The notes: generated by a model not told the origin, from the letters alone. 64,000 nucleotides of DNA from Gemmatirosa kalamazoonensis (GCF_000522985.1 NZ_CP007128.1:3394220-3458219), one strand, 5' to 3'; positions 44,795-54,165 are shown, counted from the first letter of the stretch. Program-made: numbers and translations.

Positions 44795-45814
44795 ATGCGC
44801 CTCCGCATACCTGGTTGGGCGCGACCGTCCCGCGGCGGTGCCGCGCACGTGACGGCGGAGGCGCACAGGACAGCCGCCCTGCTCTCCGCGCTCGCCCTTG
44901 GTCCCACCGCGTTAGCCACAGCGGCGTACCCCGCCGGCGCGCAGACGAGTCCCCTGTACCTCACGGCGTACGATGCGCGGCTCAACTACCCGAACCCGGG
45001 GCCGTTCTACGCACCGATCTACGTGGTGCAGGGAGGCGCGGTCACGCGCGTGATGCCGACGACGCCCGGGACCATTGCGTACGACCTGGTCGTCGACGAG
45101 ACGATCCACACGATGGGATATGAGCCGGGTCGCCTGGGCCAGGAGTACACGCTCACCGGGACGGCGATCGGGACGCCCTACGACCGGGCACCGATCACGC
45201 CGCAGCCTCCGGGCTGGCCACCGCCGTGCTGCTTCTATGACGGTGCCAATGACGGGAGGTACAGCTACACGGTCCCGTGGCGCCCCGCCTACGAGCTCAA
45301 CATGGTCTACCGTGGGAATCTCGACTGGACGGGGCTGACGCCGCTCTTCCCGCTCGCGGTGATGTCGATGGGGATCGCCTACGACCCGACGAACAATGGG
45401 TTGTGGGTCGCCAGCTTCGCCTGGCCCCGTCCGGCGGTCTACCTCTACTCCCTGACGGGAACAATCCTTTCGTCGTTCAGCATCGCGGGCATTCCGAACG
45501 CGACGGGGGTGACAGGACTCGCGTTCGATCCGGCGGACAATACGCTCTGGCTGACCATGGGCGGCGCGGACCCGGGCATGCTCTACCAGTTCTCGCGCGA
45601 CGGCACCCTGCTCGACGCCGTACGCGTGCTGGGCGGCCCGGGTCAGCCGCCACCAGTGGAGCTCATGGGCGCGGAGTTCCAGTACCCCGGGTCGCTCGCC
45701 ACGGCGGTGCCGGAGCCGTCGATCGAGTGGCTCACCGCGACCGGGCTCGTCGTGGTCGGGCTAACGACAAGACGGCGGCGCCGCCTCGCACCGCGACACC
45801 GCCCAGGAGCGTGA
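44795..45814 (+). CDS. PEP-CTERM sorting-domain protein with propeller-like repeats
   Basis: 339 residues from ATG 44795; GTG 44849 gives a tighter signal peptide (TAALLSALALGPTALA...AQ). The C-terminus is a textbook PEP-CTERM tripartite tag: VPEPS, a hydrophobic helix (EWLTATGLVVVGL) and RRRRR. Middle part shows 'GIAYDPTNNGLWVASF' and 'TGLAFDPADNTLWLTMGG', blade-like repeats of secreted beta-propellers. PEP-CTERM proteins are processed by an exosortase and delivered to the surface or matrix, usually with an EPS locus. The exosortase is not in this window. Confidence 0.8.
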   Translation: MRLRIPGWARPSRGGAAHVTAEAHRTAALLSALALGPTALATAAYPAGAQTSPLYLTAYDARLNYPNPGPFYAPIYVVQGGAVTRVMPTTPGTIAYDLVVDETIHTMGYEPGRLGQEYTLTGTAIGTPYDRAPITPQPPGWPPPCCFYDGANDGRYSYTVPWRPAYELNMVYRGNLDWTGLTPLFPLAVMSMGIAYDPTNNGLWVASFAWPRPAVYLYSLTGTILSSFSIAGIPNATGVTGLAFDPADNTLWLTMGGADPGMLYQFSRDGTLLDAVRVLGGPGQPPPVELMGAEFQYPGSLATAVPEPSIEWLTATGLVVVGLTTRRRRRLAPRHRPGA

Positions 45815-45965
45815 TCCTCTGCAGGAGCGCTGCCCACGCCGAAAATGATCGACGGCTCCGGGCCATTGCGGTCGACGCGAGGCGCCATGGCTGCGGGTCA
45901 GGACCTTCGAAGAGCGCAGTGTCTCCTCGTAGGTGAGACCAAAGTGGGTCCGCGGGAACGCGAAA

Positions 45966-45990
45966 ACCCGGCGGAATCGCTCCGCCGGGT
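45966..45990 (-). terminator. Rho-independent terminator after ychF
   Basis: ACCCGGCGGA and TCCGCCGGGT (45966-45975 and 45981-45990) pair perfectly with a 5-base loop. On the minus strand the stem is followed by TTTTCG, fitting an intrinsic terminator for ychF, whose stop is at 46049. The rest of the 234-bp gap to the PEP-CTERM stop shows nothing else recognised. Confidence 0.75.
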
Positions 45991-46048
45991 GTGAACTCGA
46001 CGCCGTATGTCGTTGAAGAACGACGCCCGGTGTCAACGCCGAGCAGCG

Positions 46049-47149
46049 CTAGACATTGAACTTGAACAGCATCACGTCCCCGTCCTGCACCACGTACTCC
46101 TTCCCCTCGCTCCGCACCACGCCCTTCTCGCGCGCCCCCTTCCACCCGCCGTTCGTCACGAACTCGTCGTAGCTCACCGTGTCCGCCTTGATGAACCCGC
46201 GCTCGAAGTCCGTGTGGATCACGCCCGCCGCCTTCGGCGCGGTGTCGCCGCCGTGGATCGTCCACGCGCGCACCTCCTGCTCGCCGGCCGTGAAGTACGT
46301 CTGCAGGCCGAGCAGGTGATAGCCGGCGCGGATCAGCCGGTCGAGGCCCGCGCTCTCCAGGCCTAACGACGCGAGGAAGTCGCCGCGATCCTCCGGCGGA
46401 AGCTCGGCGAGCTCCGCCTCGATCTTCGCGGAGAAGGGAACGATCTCCGCCGGCTCGCCGCTCGACTCCACCGCCGCGCGCAGCGCGCGCAGGTGCTCGC
46501 CCTCCGTGCCGGTGAGCTCCGCGTCGGTCACGTTCGCGGCGTAGAGGATCGGCTTCGACGTGAGGAGCGAGAGCGGCTGCAGCACCGCGAGCTGCTCGGC
46601 CGAGAGCTTGGCCTCCCACAGACCGCGCCCCTCCTTCAGGAACTCGTGCGCCCGTTCCAGCACCGCGAGCTCCGCCTTCGCCTCGGCGTCGCCGGTCTTC
46701 GCGGCGCGGCGGGTGCGGTCGAGCCGCTTCTCCACCGTCGCGAGGTCGGCGAGCGCGAGCTCGAACTCGATCACCTCGCGATCGCGCACCGGGTCCACCG
46801 AACCCATGACGTGCAGCACGTCGTCGTCCTCGAAGCAGCGCACGACGTGCACGATCGCGTCGGTCTCGCGGATGTTCGCGAGGAACTGATTGCCCAGTCC
46901 CTCGCCCTGCGACGCGCCCTTCACGAGCCCCGCGATGTCGACGAACTCCACCGCCGCGGGCACGGTGCGCTGCGGCTTCACGATGTCGGCCAGCCGGTCG
47001 AGGCGCGCGTCGGGAACGTTGACGCGGCCGACGTTGGGGTCCTTCGTCGCGAACGGATAGTTCGCGGCGAGCACGCCGGCCGAGGTCAGCGCGTTGAAGA
47101 GCGTCGACTTGCCGACGTTAGGCAGGCCCACGATGCCGATGCGAAGCAT
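46049..47149 (-). CDS. ychF: Redox-regulated ribosome-binding ATPase YchF
   Basis: 366 residues, the canonical YchF/OLA1 length. Obg-like P-loop ATPase: GLPNVGKST (8-16), G3 [25 protein letters not shown] and NVTDAEL in place of the guanine-specific NKxD. C-terminal TGS domain: [17 protein letters not shown], '[17 protein letters not shown]' and the final [10 protein letters not shown]. Binds 70S ribosomes and suits stress responses. The Walker A region carries a CGTTAGGC word (reading Pro-Asn). One base separates its start from the pth stop. Confidence 0.98.
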   Translation of the reverse strand: MLRIGIVGLPNVGKSTLFNALTSAGVLAANYPFATKDPNVGRVNVPDARLDRLADIVKPQRTVPAAVEFVDIAGLVKGASQGEGLGNQFLANIRETDAIVHVVRCFEDDDVLHVMGSVDPVRDREVIEFELALADLATVEKRLDRTRRAAKTGDAEAKAELAVLERAHEFLKEGRGLWEAKLSAEQLAVLQPLSLLTSKPILYAANVTDAELTGTEGEHLRALRAAVESSGEPAEIVPFSAKIEAELAELPPEDRGDFLASLGLESAGLDRLIRAGYHLLGLQTYFTAGEQEVRAWTIHGGDTAPKAAGVIHTDFERGFIKADTVSYDEFVTNGGWKGAREKGVVRSEGKEYVVQDGDVMLFKFNV

Positions 47150-47731
47150 TTATTGGTCGGTGCGATTGTGCTTGTTCATCGCCGCGACGACACCGTCGCG
47201 GGCCCACGTCTCGCACGCGTCGGTGAGACGCGGCAGCAGGTCGTGCACGATGCGGCGGTCGAGCGGGTCCATCGGCGACAGCACGTAGTCGACGAGCCGG
47301 CCGATGGGCGGCGCGTCGGGCGGGGGGCCGGTGCCGATGCGCAGGCGTGGGTAGTCCTGCGACGCCAGCGTCGTCTCGATGCTCTTCAGGCCGTTGCTCC
47401 CGCCGGCGCTCCCCTGCGGGCGGATGCGGTACCGGCCGATCGGGAGGGCGACGTCGTCGCACACCACGAACAGGTCGACCTTCGCCGACCAGAACGGGCG
47501 GCGCAGGTACGGGCGCAGCACGCTGCCGCTGAGGTTGTAGTACGTCTGCGGCTTCACGAGCCGCACCTTGTGCGGCCCGACCAGTCCGGTCGACACGAGC
47601 GCCTCGCCGTCCTTTCGCCAGCCGTCGAAACGCCAAACGTCGGCCAGGTGGTCCAGGACCCACCAGCCGACGTTGTGGCGCGTGGCCTCGTACTCCTTGC
47701 CGGGATTGCCGAGGCCGAGAATGACTTTCAA
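47150..47731 (-). CDS. pth: Peptidyl-tRNA hydrolase
   Basis: 193 residues. Cleaves peptidyl-tRNAs dropped from ribosomes. GLGNPGKEYEATRHNVGW carries the catalytic His19; VKPQTYYNLSG, VCDDVALPIGRYRIRPQGSAGGSNGLKSI and PRLRIGTG complete the family core. Directly downstream of rplY (18-bp gap) and upstream of ychF, the common rplY-pth-ychF order. Confidence 0.97.
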   Translation of the reverse strand: MKVILGLGNPGKEYEATRHNVGWWVLDHLADVWRFDGWRKDGEALVSTGLVGPHKVRLVKPQTYYNLSGSVLRPYLRRPFWSAKVDLFVVCDDVALPIGRYRIRPQGSAGGSNGLKSIETTLASQDYPRLRIGTGPPPDAPPIGRLVDYVLSPMDPLDRRIVHDLLPRLTDACETWARDGVVAAMNKHNRTDQ

Positions 47732-47749
47732 CGCGGCTCCGACCGGAGA

Positions 47750-48391
47750 TTACTCCTCGGGCTTCTTCGCGCGAATGACCTCGGGCTCCGCGGCGGTCGC
47801 GGTGTCCGGCGCGACGACCGTCTCCTCGTGCGTGCGCGGCGCGGCGACCGCGAACACCGTGGCGTTCGCCTCCTCGAGCGCGACGGCGCCCTCGGGCAGC
47901 TTGAGGTCGCTCACGTGCACGGGGTGGCCGATCGTGACGCCGGAGACGTCGACGTCGATGTGGTTCGGGATGTTCGCCGGGTCGACCGAGATCTGGACCT
48001 GGCGCATGATCTCCTCCGCCAGACCGCCCTGCTCGCGGACGCCGAGCGGCGTGCCGACGAACACGAGCGGGCAGCTCACGCTCACCTTCTCGCCGGCGAC
48101 GAGCTCCTGGAAGTCGACGTGCACGATGTGGCGCTTCAGCGGGTGCCGCTGGATCTCGCGGATCAGCGTGCGCGTGCCGGCGGCGGCGAGCCCACCGAGC
48201 TCCACGACCGTGCTGCCCGCGGCGATGTGCTCGAGGAGCCGATTGAGCTCGCGGGCGTTCACCGAGAGGCCCTGCGGCTCGCGGTTGTGCCCGTAGATGA
48301 CGGCGGGGACGCGCCCGGCCGCGCGGAGCTTGCGCGCGGCACCCTTGCCGGTCTCGTTGCGGAGCTCCGCAGCGAGGGAGGCGGTGGCCAT
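47750..48391 (-). CDS. rplY: 50S ribosomal protein L25 (general stress protein Ctc type)
   Basis: 213 residues, the long TL5/Ctc form with a C-terminal beta domain. N-terminal MATASLAAELRNETGKGAARKLRAAGRVPAVIYG and 'REIQRHPLKRHIVHVDF' bind 5S rRNA; C-terminal part has 'GGLAEEIMRQVQISVDPANIPNHIDVDVSG'. GAGGAGG is placed ideally upstream of its ATG. First gene of the rplY-pth-ychF block; its leader contains the CGGGTAAG/CTTACCCG hairpin. Confidence 0.96.
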   Translation of the reverse strand: MATASLAAELRNETGKGAARKLRAAGRVPAVIYGHNREPQGLSVNARELNRLLEHIAAGSTVVELGGLAAAGTRTLIREIQRHPLKRHIVHVDFQELVAGEKVSVSCPLVFVGTPLGVREQGGLAEEIMRQVQISVDPANIPNHIDVDVSGVTIGHPVHVSDLKLPEGAVALEEANATVFAVAAPRTHEETVVAPDTATAAEPEVIRAKKPEE

Positions 48392-48499
48392 GAGGAGGTT
48401 CCTGTTTCCGGAAAAGACTGAGTCGGTCGAGCCGGGTTACCCTCGGCACACGCGCCGGAAACGCGGGGGCCGCCTCTCACCCGTAGCCTCCCAACCTAT

Positions 48500-48532
48500 C
48501 GGGTAAGTCGCGATCATGGAAGGCCTTACCCG
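48500..48532. terminator. Hairpin between prs and rplY
   Basis: CGGGTAAG (48500-48507) and CTTACCCG (48525-48532) form an 8-bp stem with a 17-base loop, 21 bases past the prs stop and about 110 before rplY. It could terminate prs transcription or act as a leader element of rplY. Confidence 0.45.
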
Positions 48533-48552
48533 CCCTCGCGGTCGGTCGGCCC

Positions 48553-49551
48553 TCAGTCGAACAGGCTCGAGACGCTCTGCTCGGAGTGCGTGAACCGGAT
48601 CGCCTTCGCCAGCAGCTCGCCCACCGAGAGCACGGCGAGCTTCTCGAAGCGCCGCTCCGGGCGCACCTGGATCGAGTCCGTCACCGTCACTTCCTCGATC
48701 GGCGAGTCGGTGAGCCGCTGCGACGCGGGACCGCTGAGGAGCGCGTGCGTCGCGCAGGCGAACACGCGCTCGGCGCCGAGGCGCTTGAGCGCGCGCGCGG
48801 CCTCGCTCAGCGTGCCCGCGGTGTCGATCATGTCGTCGACGAGCAGACAGTCGCGTCCCTTCACGTCGCCGACGACGTTCACCACCTCGGCCACGTTCGC
48901 GGCGGGGCGGCGCTTGTCGATGATGGCGAGCGACCCGTTGAGACGGCGCGAGAACCCGCGCGCCATCTTCGCGGCGCCGGCGTCCGGCGCGACGACGACC
49001 GGATCCTTCAGGTTCTTCTTGCGGTAGTGGTTCACGAACACCGGCGCCGCGTACAAGTGGTCGACCGGCACGTCGAAGAACCCCTGTAGCTGGTGCTGGT
49101 GGAAGTCGATGCCCAGCACGCGATCCGCGCCCGCCGTCTCGATCATGTTCGCGAGCAGCTTCGCGGCGATCGCCACGCGCGGCTGGTCCTTGCGGTCCTG
49201 GCGCGAGTAGCCGTAGTACGGCATCACGCACGTGATGCGCGCCGCGCTCGCCCGCCGCGCGGCGTCGATGAGCAGCAGCAGCTCCATCACGTTCTCCGCG
49301 GGCGGGTTGGTGGACTGGACGATGAAGACGTCCTGCCCGCGGATGTTCTCGTCGATGCGCACGAAGATCTCGCCGTCGGCGAACCGGCTGAGCGTCACCT
49401 TGCACAGATCGATCGCGAGATGACGACTGATCTCCTGCGCGAGTCCCGCGTTCGCGGTGCCGGAGAGCAGCTTGAAGCCTGGCGCAGCCGAGCCTTCCAT
49501 CAGCGAATCGGATTGTTCGGACAGCGCGGTCGTGACCGGCGCGCTCGTCAT
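48553..49551 (-). CDS. prs: Ribose-phosphate pyrophosphokinase (PRPP synthetase)
   Basis: 332 residues from ATG 49551, the first Met after the tRNA gene; the conserved part begins with FKLLSGTANAGLAQEIS near residue 27. Makes PRPP from ribose-5-phosphate and ATP. ADGEIFVRIDENIRG, 'PYYGYSRQDRK', GIDFHQHQLQGFFDVPVDHLYA, VVVAPDAGAAKMARGF and the PRPP-binding DDMIDTAGTLSEAA are all there, class I type. The tRNA-Gln gene lies 17 bases upstream and is probably cut from the same transcript. Confidence 0.97.
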   Translation of the reverse strand: MTSAPVTTALSEQSDSLMEGSAAPGFKLLSGTANAGLAQEISRHLAIDLCKVTLSRFADGEIFVRIDENIRGQDVFIVQSTNPPAENVMELLLLIDAARRASAARITCVMPYYGYSRQDRKDQPRVAIAAKLLANMIETAGADRVLGIDFHQHQLQGFFDVPVDHLYAAPVFVNHYRKKNLKDPVVVAPDAGAAKMARGFSRRLNGSLAIIDKRRPAANVAEVVNVVGDVKGRDCLLVDDMIDTAGTLSEAARALKRLGAERVFACATHALLSGPASQRLTDSPIEEVTVTDSIQVRPERRFEKLAVLSVGELLAKAIRFTHSEQSVSSLFD

Positions 49552-49568
49552 GAGTCGAGTCGAACGGA

Positions 49569-49639
49569 TTGCCCCGCGTGGATTCGAACCACGATCTTCC
49601 GGTCCAAAGCCGGAGGTCCTGCCATTGAACGACGGGGCA
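49569..49639 (-). tRNA. tRNA-Gln (anticodon TTG)
   Basis: Transcribed strand gives a cloverleaf of 71 nt: acceptor stem TGCCCCG paired with CGGGGCA (U1-A72, the weak pair typical of tRNA-Gln), D-arm with TTCAATGGCAGGA, anticodon stem TCCGG/CCGGA with loop CTTTGGA (anticodon TTG, reading CAA, and CAG by wobble), T-arm CGTGG-TTCGAAT-CCACG and discriminator A. CCA is not encoded. Sits between ispE and prs. Confidence 0.93.
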
Positions 49640-49651
49640 GGCGCGCGAAAC

Positions 49652-50635
49652 CTAGTCCGGCACCACCACCGGGGCAACGCGCGTGGCCGTGCGCGTCTCC
49701 ACGATGCGGAACGCGGCGCGCTCGCCCTCCGCGGGCGGGTTCACCTCGAACGTGAGCCCCGTGCGCTCGGGCGACGCGAGGAACACCGTCGCGCCGGAGC
49801 CGGACATGAGGGCGAATGGCGCCGTGTCGCCGGGCGTCGCGCCGGCATCGCCCCCGTCGGTGTCGTCGATCCGCTGGCTCACCGCCCCGAACAGTCGGCG
49901 TACCTCGGCGACGTCGGTGCGCTCCGCGAGCACGACCGCCTCGAAGTCGTTCGACGCGACGAGCGCGACGTCGTCCCACCGCGCGAGCCGGCCCGCCTGC
50001 CAGAGGATGGGACGCGGACGCTCGTGCGACCGGTCGCGTCGCGCGGCCAGCGCGGCGTAGGCGTGGGCCGTCGACACGCCCTCGTCGAACAGGGCGAGGT
50101 GCACGCGGCGCGCGGGCAGCGACTCCAGCGCGAGCATCCGCTCGCCGCGCCCCCACGCGAGCGCGAGCGGCGACTCCGTGGTGAGGAAGGGCACGTCCGC
50201 GCCGAGCGGCGCGCCGACGGCGAGCAGCTCCGACGCGCCGAGCGGCGACGGCGAGAGCGCATTCAGGCAGCGCAGCACGGCGCCCGCGTCGGCGCTGCCG
50301 CCACCGAGCCCGCCCCCGACGGGAATCGCCTTGTCGATCTCGATCGCGAAGCCGTTAGGCCATCCGGTCGCGTCGGCATACGCGACCGCGGCCCGCCACG
50401 CGAGGTTCCGTTCCACGGGGCCCGCGTCGGCGCCGCGGCAGTCCAGCGCGCGTCCGCTCACGCCCGCGCGCACCGCGACGCCGTCGCCGAGCTCCAGGCG
50501 CTGGAACAGCGTCTCGATCTGGTGGAAGCCGGTCGCCTCGCGCGCGAGCACGCGGAGGAACAGGTTCACCTTCGCCTGCGCGACCACGCGCGCCTCGCGC
50601 GCCTCGCGCGCCGCACTCACGCCGCTGACGCTCAC
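49652..50635 (-). CDS. ispE: 4-diphosphocytidyl-2-C-methyl-D-erythritol kinase
   Basis: 327 residues from GTG 50635, overlapping the preceding stop. GHMP kinase of the MEP isoprenoid pathway. 'VVAQAKVNLFLRVLA' at about 19, the ATP-binding IPVGGGLGGGSADAGAVLRCLN, GADVPFL and late FALMSGSGATVFL are all present. The first 20 residues include an AREAREAR stretch from a near-10-bp repeat, so the true start may be near residue 6 or later. Tail length of 327 is slightly long for the family (about 290). Confidence 0.95.
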   Translation of the reverse strand: MSVSGVSAAREAREARVVAQAKVNLFLRVLAREATGFHQIETLFQRLELGDGVAVRAGVSGRALDCRGADAGPVERNLAWRAAVAYADATGWPNGFAIEIDKAIPVGGGLGGGSADAGAVLRCLNALSPSPLGASELLAVGAPLGADVPFLTTESPLALAWGRGERMLALESLPARRVHLALFDEGVSTAHAYAALAARRDRSHERPRPILWQAGRLARWDDVALVASNDFEAVVLAERTDVAEVRRLFGAVSQRIDDTDGGDAGATPGDTAPFALMSGSGATVFLASPERTGLTFEVNPPAEGERAAFRIVETRTATRVAPVVVPD

Positions 50636-51657
50636 GCCGCGCGCGGCTCGTCGCGCTCGCCCGACGCGGTGAGCTCGCGCAGCGAGAAGCCAAGCCGCGC
50701 GAAGTACACCGCGCCGACGATGGTGATGGGGATGAACGTGAGCACGTGATAGCCTAACGCCCACCCCACGGCGAGCGTGTCGCGCACGCCGTACACGCGC
50801 AGCGAGAGCTTCGACGACAGCTCGAACTGCCCGAAGAAGCCGGGCGCCGCGGGCAGCACCGACGCGAACGAGCTCACGCCGTTCAGCAGCAGCGCGGCGC
50901 CGAACGGCACCCGGATGCCGAGCGCGAAGAAGCCGATCCAGATCGACGCCACCTGCACGATCCAGTGCACGAGCGTCCACATGAACACCGCCACGAAGCG
51001 CCCCGGATGCCGCAGCACGCCGAGCCCCTCGGCGAACGCGGCGAGCGCCTCGGCGCCCCGCCGCTCGATTCCCGGCGCCACGCGTCGCGTCGCGAGCTCG
51101 AACAGGCGGATGAGACGGTTGGGGAAGAACACGAGCGCGTAGAGCAGCGCGAGCAGCACCACGACGCCGACGAGCGCCGTGCGCGCGATCGCCCCGATGG
51201 GGAGCGCGTGCGCGCTCGCGTTCCACGGGAACGCCGGATCGAGCAGCGGCGCGAACGTGAGCAGCAGCAGCACCACCGCGTCGAACACGCGGTCCACGGC
51301 GAGCGACGCGAGCACGGTGGCGAACGAGATGTTAGGCACCTCGCGCGTGAGCGCGAACGCGCGCGCGAGCTCGCCCGCGCGATACGGCACGACGTTGTTC
51401 ACCATCATGCCGATGCACGTCGCCCGCCACAGCGGCCCGTACGGCAGCCGGCCGGCGACCGGCTCGAGGATCACCTGCCAGCGCAGCGCGCGGAGCGGGA
51501 AGATGAGCATGCACACCGCGGACGCGACGAGGAACCACCACACGTTCGCGCCCCGCAGTGCGCCCCAGATCCCCGTCAGGCTCTCGTCCTTCAGCGTCCA
51601 CCACAACAGGGCCGCGCTCAGCACGATGCCGAGCGCGCTCCGCCAGTCGAGCTTCAT
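50632..51657 (-). CDS. Lysylphosphatidylglycerol synthase TM-domain/UPF0104 family membrane protein
   Basis: 341 residues with about eight hydrophobic helices. The family core VNNVVPYRAGELARAFALTREV, a VLASLAVDRVFDAVVLLLL helix and 'LNGVSSFASVLPAAPGFFGQFE' with PAAPG..G..E are diagnostic of the AglD/UPF0104 group. MprF's flippase domain belongs here but no synthase domain is attached, so a lipid or polyprenol transport role is possible and unproven. Overlaps both neighbours by four bases. Confidence 0.87.
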   Translation of the reverse strand: MKLDWRSALGIVLSAALLWWTLKDESLTGIWGALRGANVWWFLVASAVCMLIFPLRALRWQVILEPVAGRLPYGPLWRATCIGMMVNNVVPYRAGELARAFALTREVPNISFATVLASLAVDRVFDAVVLLLLTFAPLLDPAFPWNASAHALPIGAIARTALVGVVVLLALLYALVFFPNRLIRLFELATRRVAPGIERRGAEALAAFAEGLGVLRHPGRFVAVFMWTLVHWIVQVASIWIGFFALGIRVPFGAALLLNGVSSFASVLPAAPGFFGQFELSSKLSLRVYGVRDTLAVGWALGYHVLTFIPITIVGAVYFARLGFSLRELTASGERDEPRAA

Positions 51658-52871
51658 GCGTGCACGGACTCCTCGAGCGCGGCGAGGTCGAGGAGGTCGT
51701 ACAGCTCGTCGAGCAGCACGGCGTCGGGTGCGTCGGCGCCGCGCAGGGCGTTGCGCAGCTCGCGTGCGCGCTCGAGGGCGGCGCGTCCGCGGTAGAGGAG
51801 CGTGTCGATGGGAACGACATCCGCGCCCCGAGGCTCGGCGGCCGGCGTCTCGTCGCGTGCGCCGCGTGCACCGCGTGCACCCGGCGGCGTGGCGAGCGCC
51901 TCATCGTCGACCATGCGGTGCAGGCCGGTGATGCTCGTCTCGAGGAGGGCGACGAGCGCCTGTCCGGACGGCGGCGTGGCCGCCGGCTCGCCGCGCTCGG
52001 GCGCGGGCGGCGCAGCTGCCGCCGGCGCGGAGCCGACGGGGGTCGGGCGCGGAGCAGGCGCGGCGGACTCGACGACCATGCTTGATGCCGCCGGCGTGCG
52101 GCGGGCCCATACCGTGCCGGCGCTCTCCACGAGCGCCTGGGCGGCGGAATCGACGGTGTCGAGCGCCCGCTCCTCGAGCGTGGCCAGGGCAGCCTCGCGG
52201 GCGCGGGCGAAGTTCGCGACCGCGTCGATGTCGTAGCTCTCCGCCAGCTCGCCCAGGTCGCGGAGCGCGGCGCGCAGATCGTCGCCGGCGGCGCGGCGCG
52301 ACGCCTCGTCCGTCGCGTGGCGCGCCTCGCCGATCAGCCGGCGCAGTGTCGAGGCGAGCGGCACCGCGGCCTGTCGGAAGCGCAGGTCGGCGGTGATCGG
52401 CGGGCGCGGGTTGCGGTGGACGACATGCGGGCCGTCGCCATCGGCGAACAGCTTCGCGATGGGGACGATGACTGCCCCGCGCATCACCGTCGTGTCGGCC
52501 GCGGCCAGGCCGTGCAGCTCGCGCACGCGCTCGTTCGCCGCCGCGTCGTCGGAGGGTGACCACTCGCGGACCCGGCGCAGCAGCGCCTTGAACGCGTCGA
52601 CCGCGGCGACGAGCGCGTCGGCGGCGTGCGGCGTCCACGGCTGACGGCCGTCGCGCAGCCCGACGGCGACCGTCTCGATGGCGCCGGCGAGCGCGGCGAG
52701 CGACGGCTGCCGGGCCATGGTCGCCGAGCCGCGGAGCGCGCGCGCCTCGCGGGCGAGCGGCTCGGCTTCCGGCGCGCGTCCTCCCGACGCGGCGAGCAGC
52801 GCGTCGAGCCGGGCCACGTACTCGCCCGCCTCGATCGCGAAGAAATCCACGACACCGCTCGGGTTGGTCAC
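51654..52871 (-). CDS. Degenerate HPt-domain protein
   Basis: 405 residues. The N-terminal helices DFFAIEAGEYVARLDALLAA and LAREARALRGSATMARQPSLAALAGAIETV have the layout of an HPt domain of CheA-like proteins (usual A-H-T-L-K-G-S-A), but the phospho-accepting His is Arg here (RALRGSA). Further helical bundles follow (about 130-250), then a Pro/Ala/Glu/Arg linker with GARGARGAR, and a short C-terminal helix pair (TLLYRGRAALERARELRNAL). Possibly a scaffold of a chemosensory or two-component system; no CheY or kinase adjoins. Its function is not recognised with confidence. Confidence 0.6.
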   Translation of the reverse strand: MTNPSGVVDFFAIEAGEYVARLDALLAASGGRAPEAEPLAREARALRGSATMARQPSLAALAGAIETVAVGLRDGRQPWTPHAADALVAAVDAFKALLRRVREWSPSDDAAANERVRELHGLAAADTTVMRGAVIVPIAKLFADGDGPHVVHRNPRPPITADLRFRQAAVPLASTLRRLIGEARHATDEASRRAAGDDLRAALRDLGELAESYDIDAVANFARAREAALATLEERALDTVDSAAQALVESAGTVWARRTPAASSMVVESAAPAPRPTPVGSAPAAAAPPAPERGEPAATPPSGQALVALLETSITGLHRMVDDEALATPPGARGARGARDETPAAEPRGADVVPIDTLLYRGRAALERARELRNALRGADAPDAVLLDELYDLLDLAALEESVHA

Positions 52872-52896
52872 GCTGGTTCGTTCCTCGAGAAGACGG

Positions 52897-53685
52897 TCAC
52901 GCCGGCGTCCCCGACGCGGGGAGCGCGGCGCGGGCGGCGTCCATCGCCGCGCGGATCTCGCGCACGCTGGCCGCGAGACCGTGGAAGATGGCGCGGCTCA
53001 CGATCGAGTGCCCGATGTTGAGCTCCTCGATCTCCGGGATAGCGGCCACCGGCCCGACGTTGCGCACGGTGAGCCCGTGGCCGGCGTGCACGGCGAGGCC
53101 GAGCGACGCGCCCTGCCGCGACGCCGCGTCGAGCGCGGCGAGCGGCTCGGGGGCGTCGGGGTGGTGCGCGTAGCGGCCGGTGTGCAGCTCGATGGCGTCG
53201 GCGCCCAGCTCGTAGGAGAGTCTCACCATGCGGTCGTCGGGGTCGATGAACAGACTCGTACGCACCCCGGCGCGTTTCAGGTCCGCGATCAGCCGGGCCA
53301 GCCCGTCCTGGTCGCGCGAGACGTCGAGGCCCCCTTCGGTGGTGATCTCCTCCCGCCGCTCGGGGACGAGCGTCACCTGGTGCGGACGGATCCGCTCGGC
53401 GATGGCGCGCATCTCCTCGGTCGCCGCCATCTCGAGGTTCAGCACGGTGCGCGCCCCCGCGGCGAGCGCGTCGACGTCGCGGTCCTGGATGTGCCGCCGG
53501 TCCTCGCGAAGGTGGGCGGTGATGCCGTCTGCCCCGGCCTCCTCGCACAGCCGCGCCGCCTCGGCGGGATCGGGCTCCGCGCCGCGCCGTGCCTGCCGGA
53601 GCGTGGCGACGTGGTCGATGTTGACGTACAGCCGCTGGTGGGGCGCGACGAATCGGCCGCCCGCCGGTGTAGAAGAGTCGGACAT
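52897..53685 (-). CDS. pdxJ: Pyridoxine 5'-phosphate synthase
   Basis: 262 residues from ATG 53685. TIM barrel: [41 protein letters not shown] and [19 protein letters not shown], then 'HTGRYA' and GHGLTVRNV. Joins 1-deoxyxylulose-5-phosphate with aminoacetone phosphate to make vitamin B6. TAAGCT lies seven bases before the ATG, with no Shine-Dalgarno, so it may be leaderless. Divergent from the lipoprotein gene with only 36 bp between. Confidence 0.96.
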   Translation of the reverse strand: MSDSSTPAGGRFVAPHQRLYVNIDHVATLRQARRGAEPDPAEAARLCEEAGADGITAHLREDRRHIQDRDVDALAAGARTVLNLEMAATEEMRAIAERIRPHQVTLVPERREEITTEGGLDVSRDQDGLARLIADLKRAGVRTSLFIDPDDRMVRLSYELGADAIELHTGRYAHHPDAPEPLAALDAASRQGASLGLAVHAGHGLTVRNVGPVAAIPEIEELNIGHSIVSRAIFHGLAASVREIRAAMDAARAALPASGTPA

Positions 53686-53721
53686 GCGCGCTAGCTTACC
53701 GGCATCGACAACCCAAGTGGA

Positions 53722-54165
53722 GTGAGCGTGGGAAAGATAGTCGCCTCCGTCGCGGCAACTGCCGCAATCCTGCTGGCCGCCTGCCGCACCGCCCCAGCCG
53801 TCGGCGGCGCCGGCGCGCCGAGCGCTACGGGCGCCGTGCAGGAGTTTCTCGCCGCCGCGCACGCCGGCGACGTCCGCACGATGGCGTCGCTGTTCGGCAC
53901 GTCGAGCGGCCCGATCTCGTCGCGCGACGACGCCAACACCGTGGAGAAGCGCATGCGCGCCCTCCAGTGCTACCTCACCCACGACTCGGCGCAGGTGGTC
54001 GACGACCGGCCGGGCAACAGCGGTCCCGGGCGCCAGCTCGAGGTGGAGCTGCGTCAGCGCGGCCTCGTGCGCCGGACGACGTTCACCGCCGTGCCGGGTC
54101 CGCACGACCGGTGGTACGTGGAGTCGTTCGACATCGCGAAGGTGACCGACCTCTGCCATCCCTGA
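53722..54165 (+). CDS. Small lipoprotein, SnoaL/NTF2-like layout
   Basis: 147 residues from GTG 53722 (or GTG 53728). Lipobox LLAAC (Cys21). The body has a [21 protein letters not shown] helix pair, then strands [17 protein letters not shown] and [19 protein letters not shown], the order seen in NTF2-like folds. No catalytic residues can be assigned. Envelope-anchored; role unknown. The stop is immediately followed by the AGGGCAGG hairpin. Confidence 0.6.
   Translation: MSVGKIVASVAATAAILLAACRTAPAVGGAGAPSATGAVQEFLAAAHAGDVRTMASLFGTSSGPISSRDDANTVEKRMRALQCYLTHDSAQVVDDRPGNSGPGRQLEVELRQRGLVRRTTFTAVPGPHDRWYVESFDIAKVTDLCHP

Noticed and set aside
44593-44985. Minus-strand gene overlapping the PEP-CTERM start
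   Set aside because: No family pattern, and it overlaps the signal-peptide region of the plus-strand gene.
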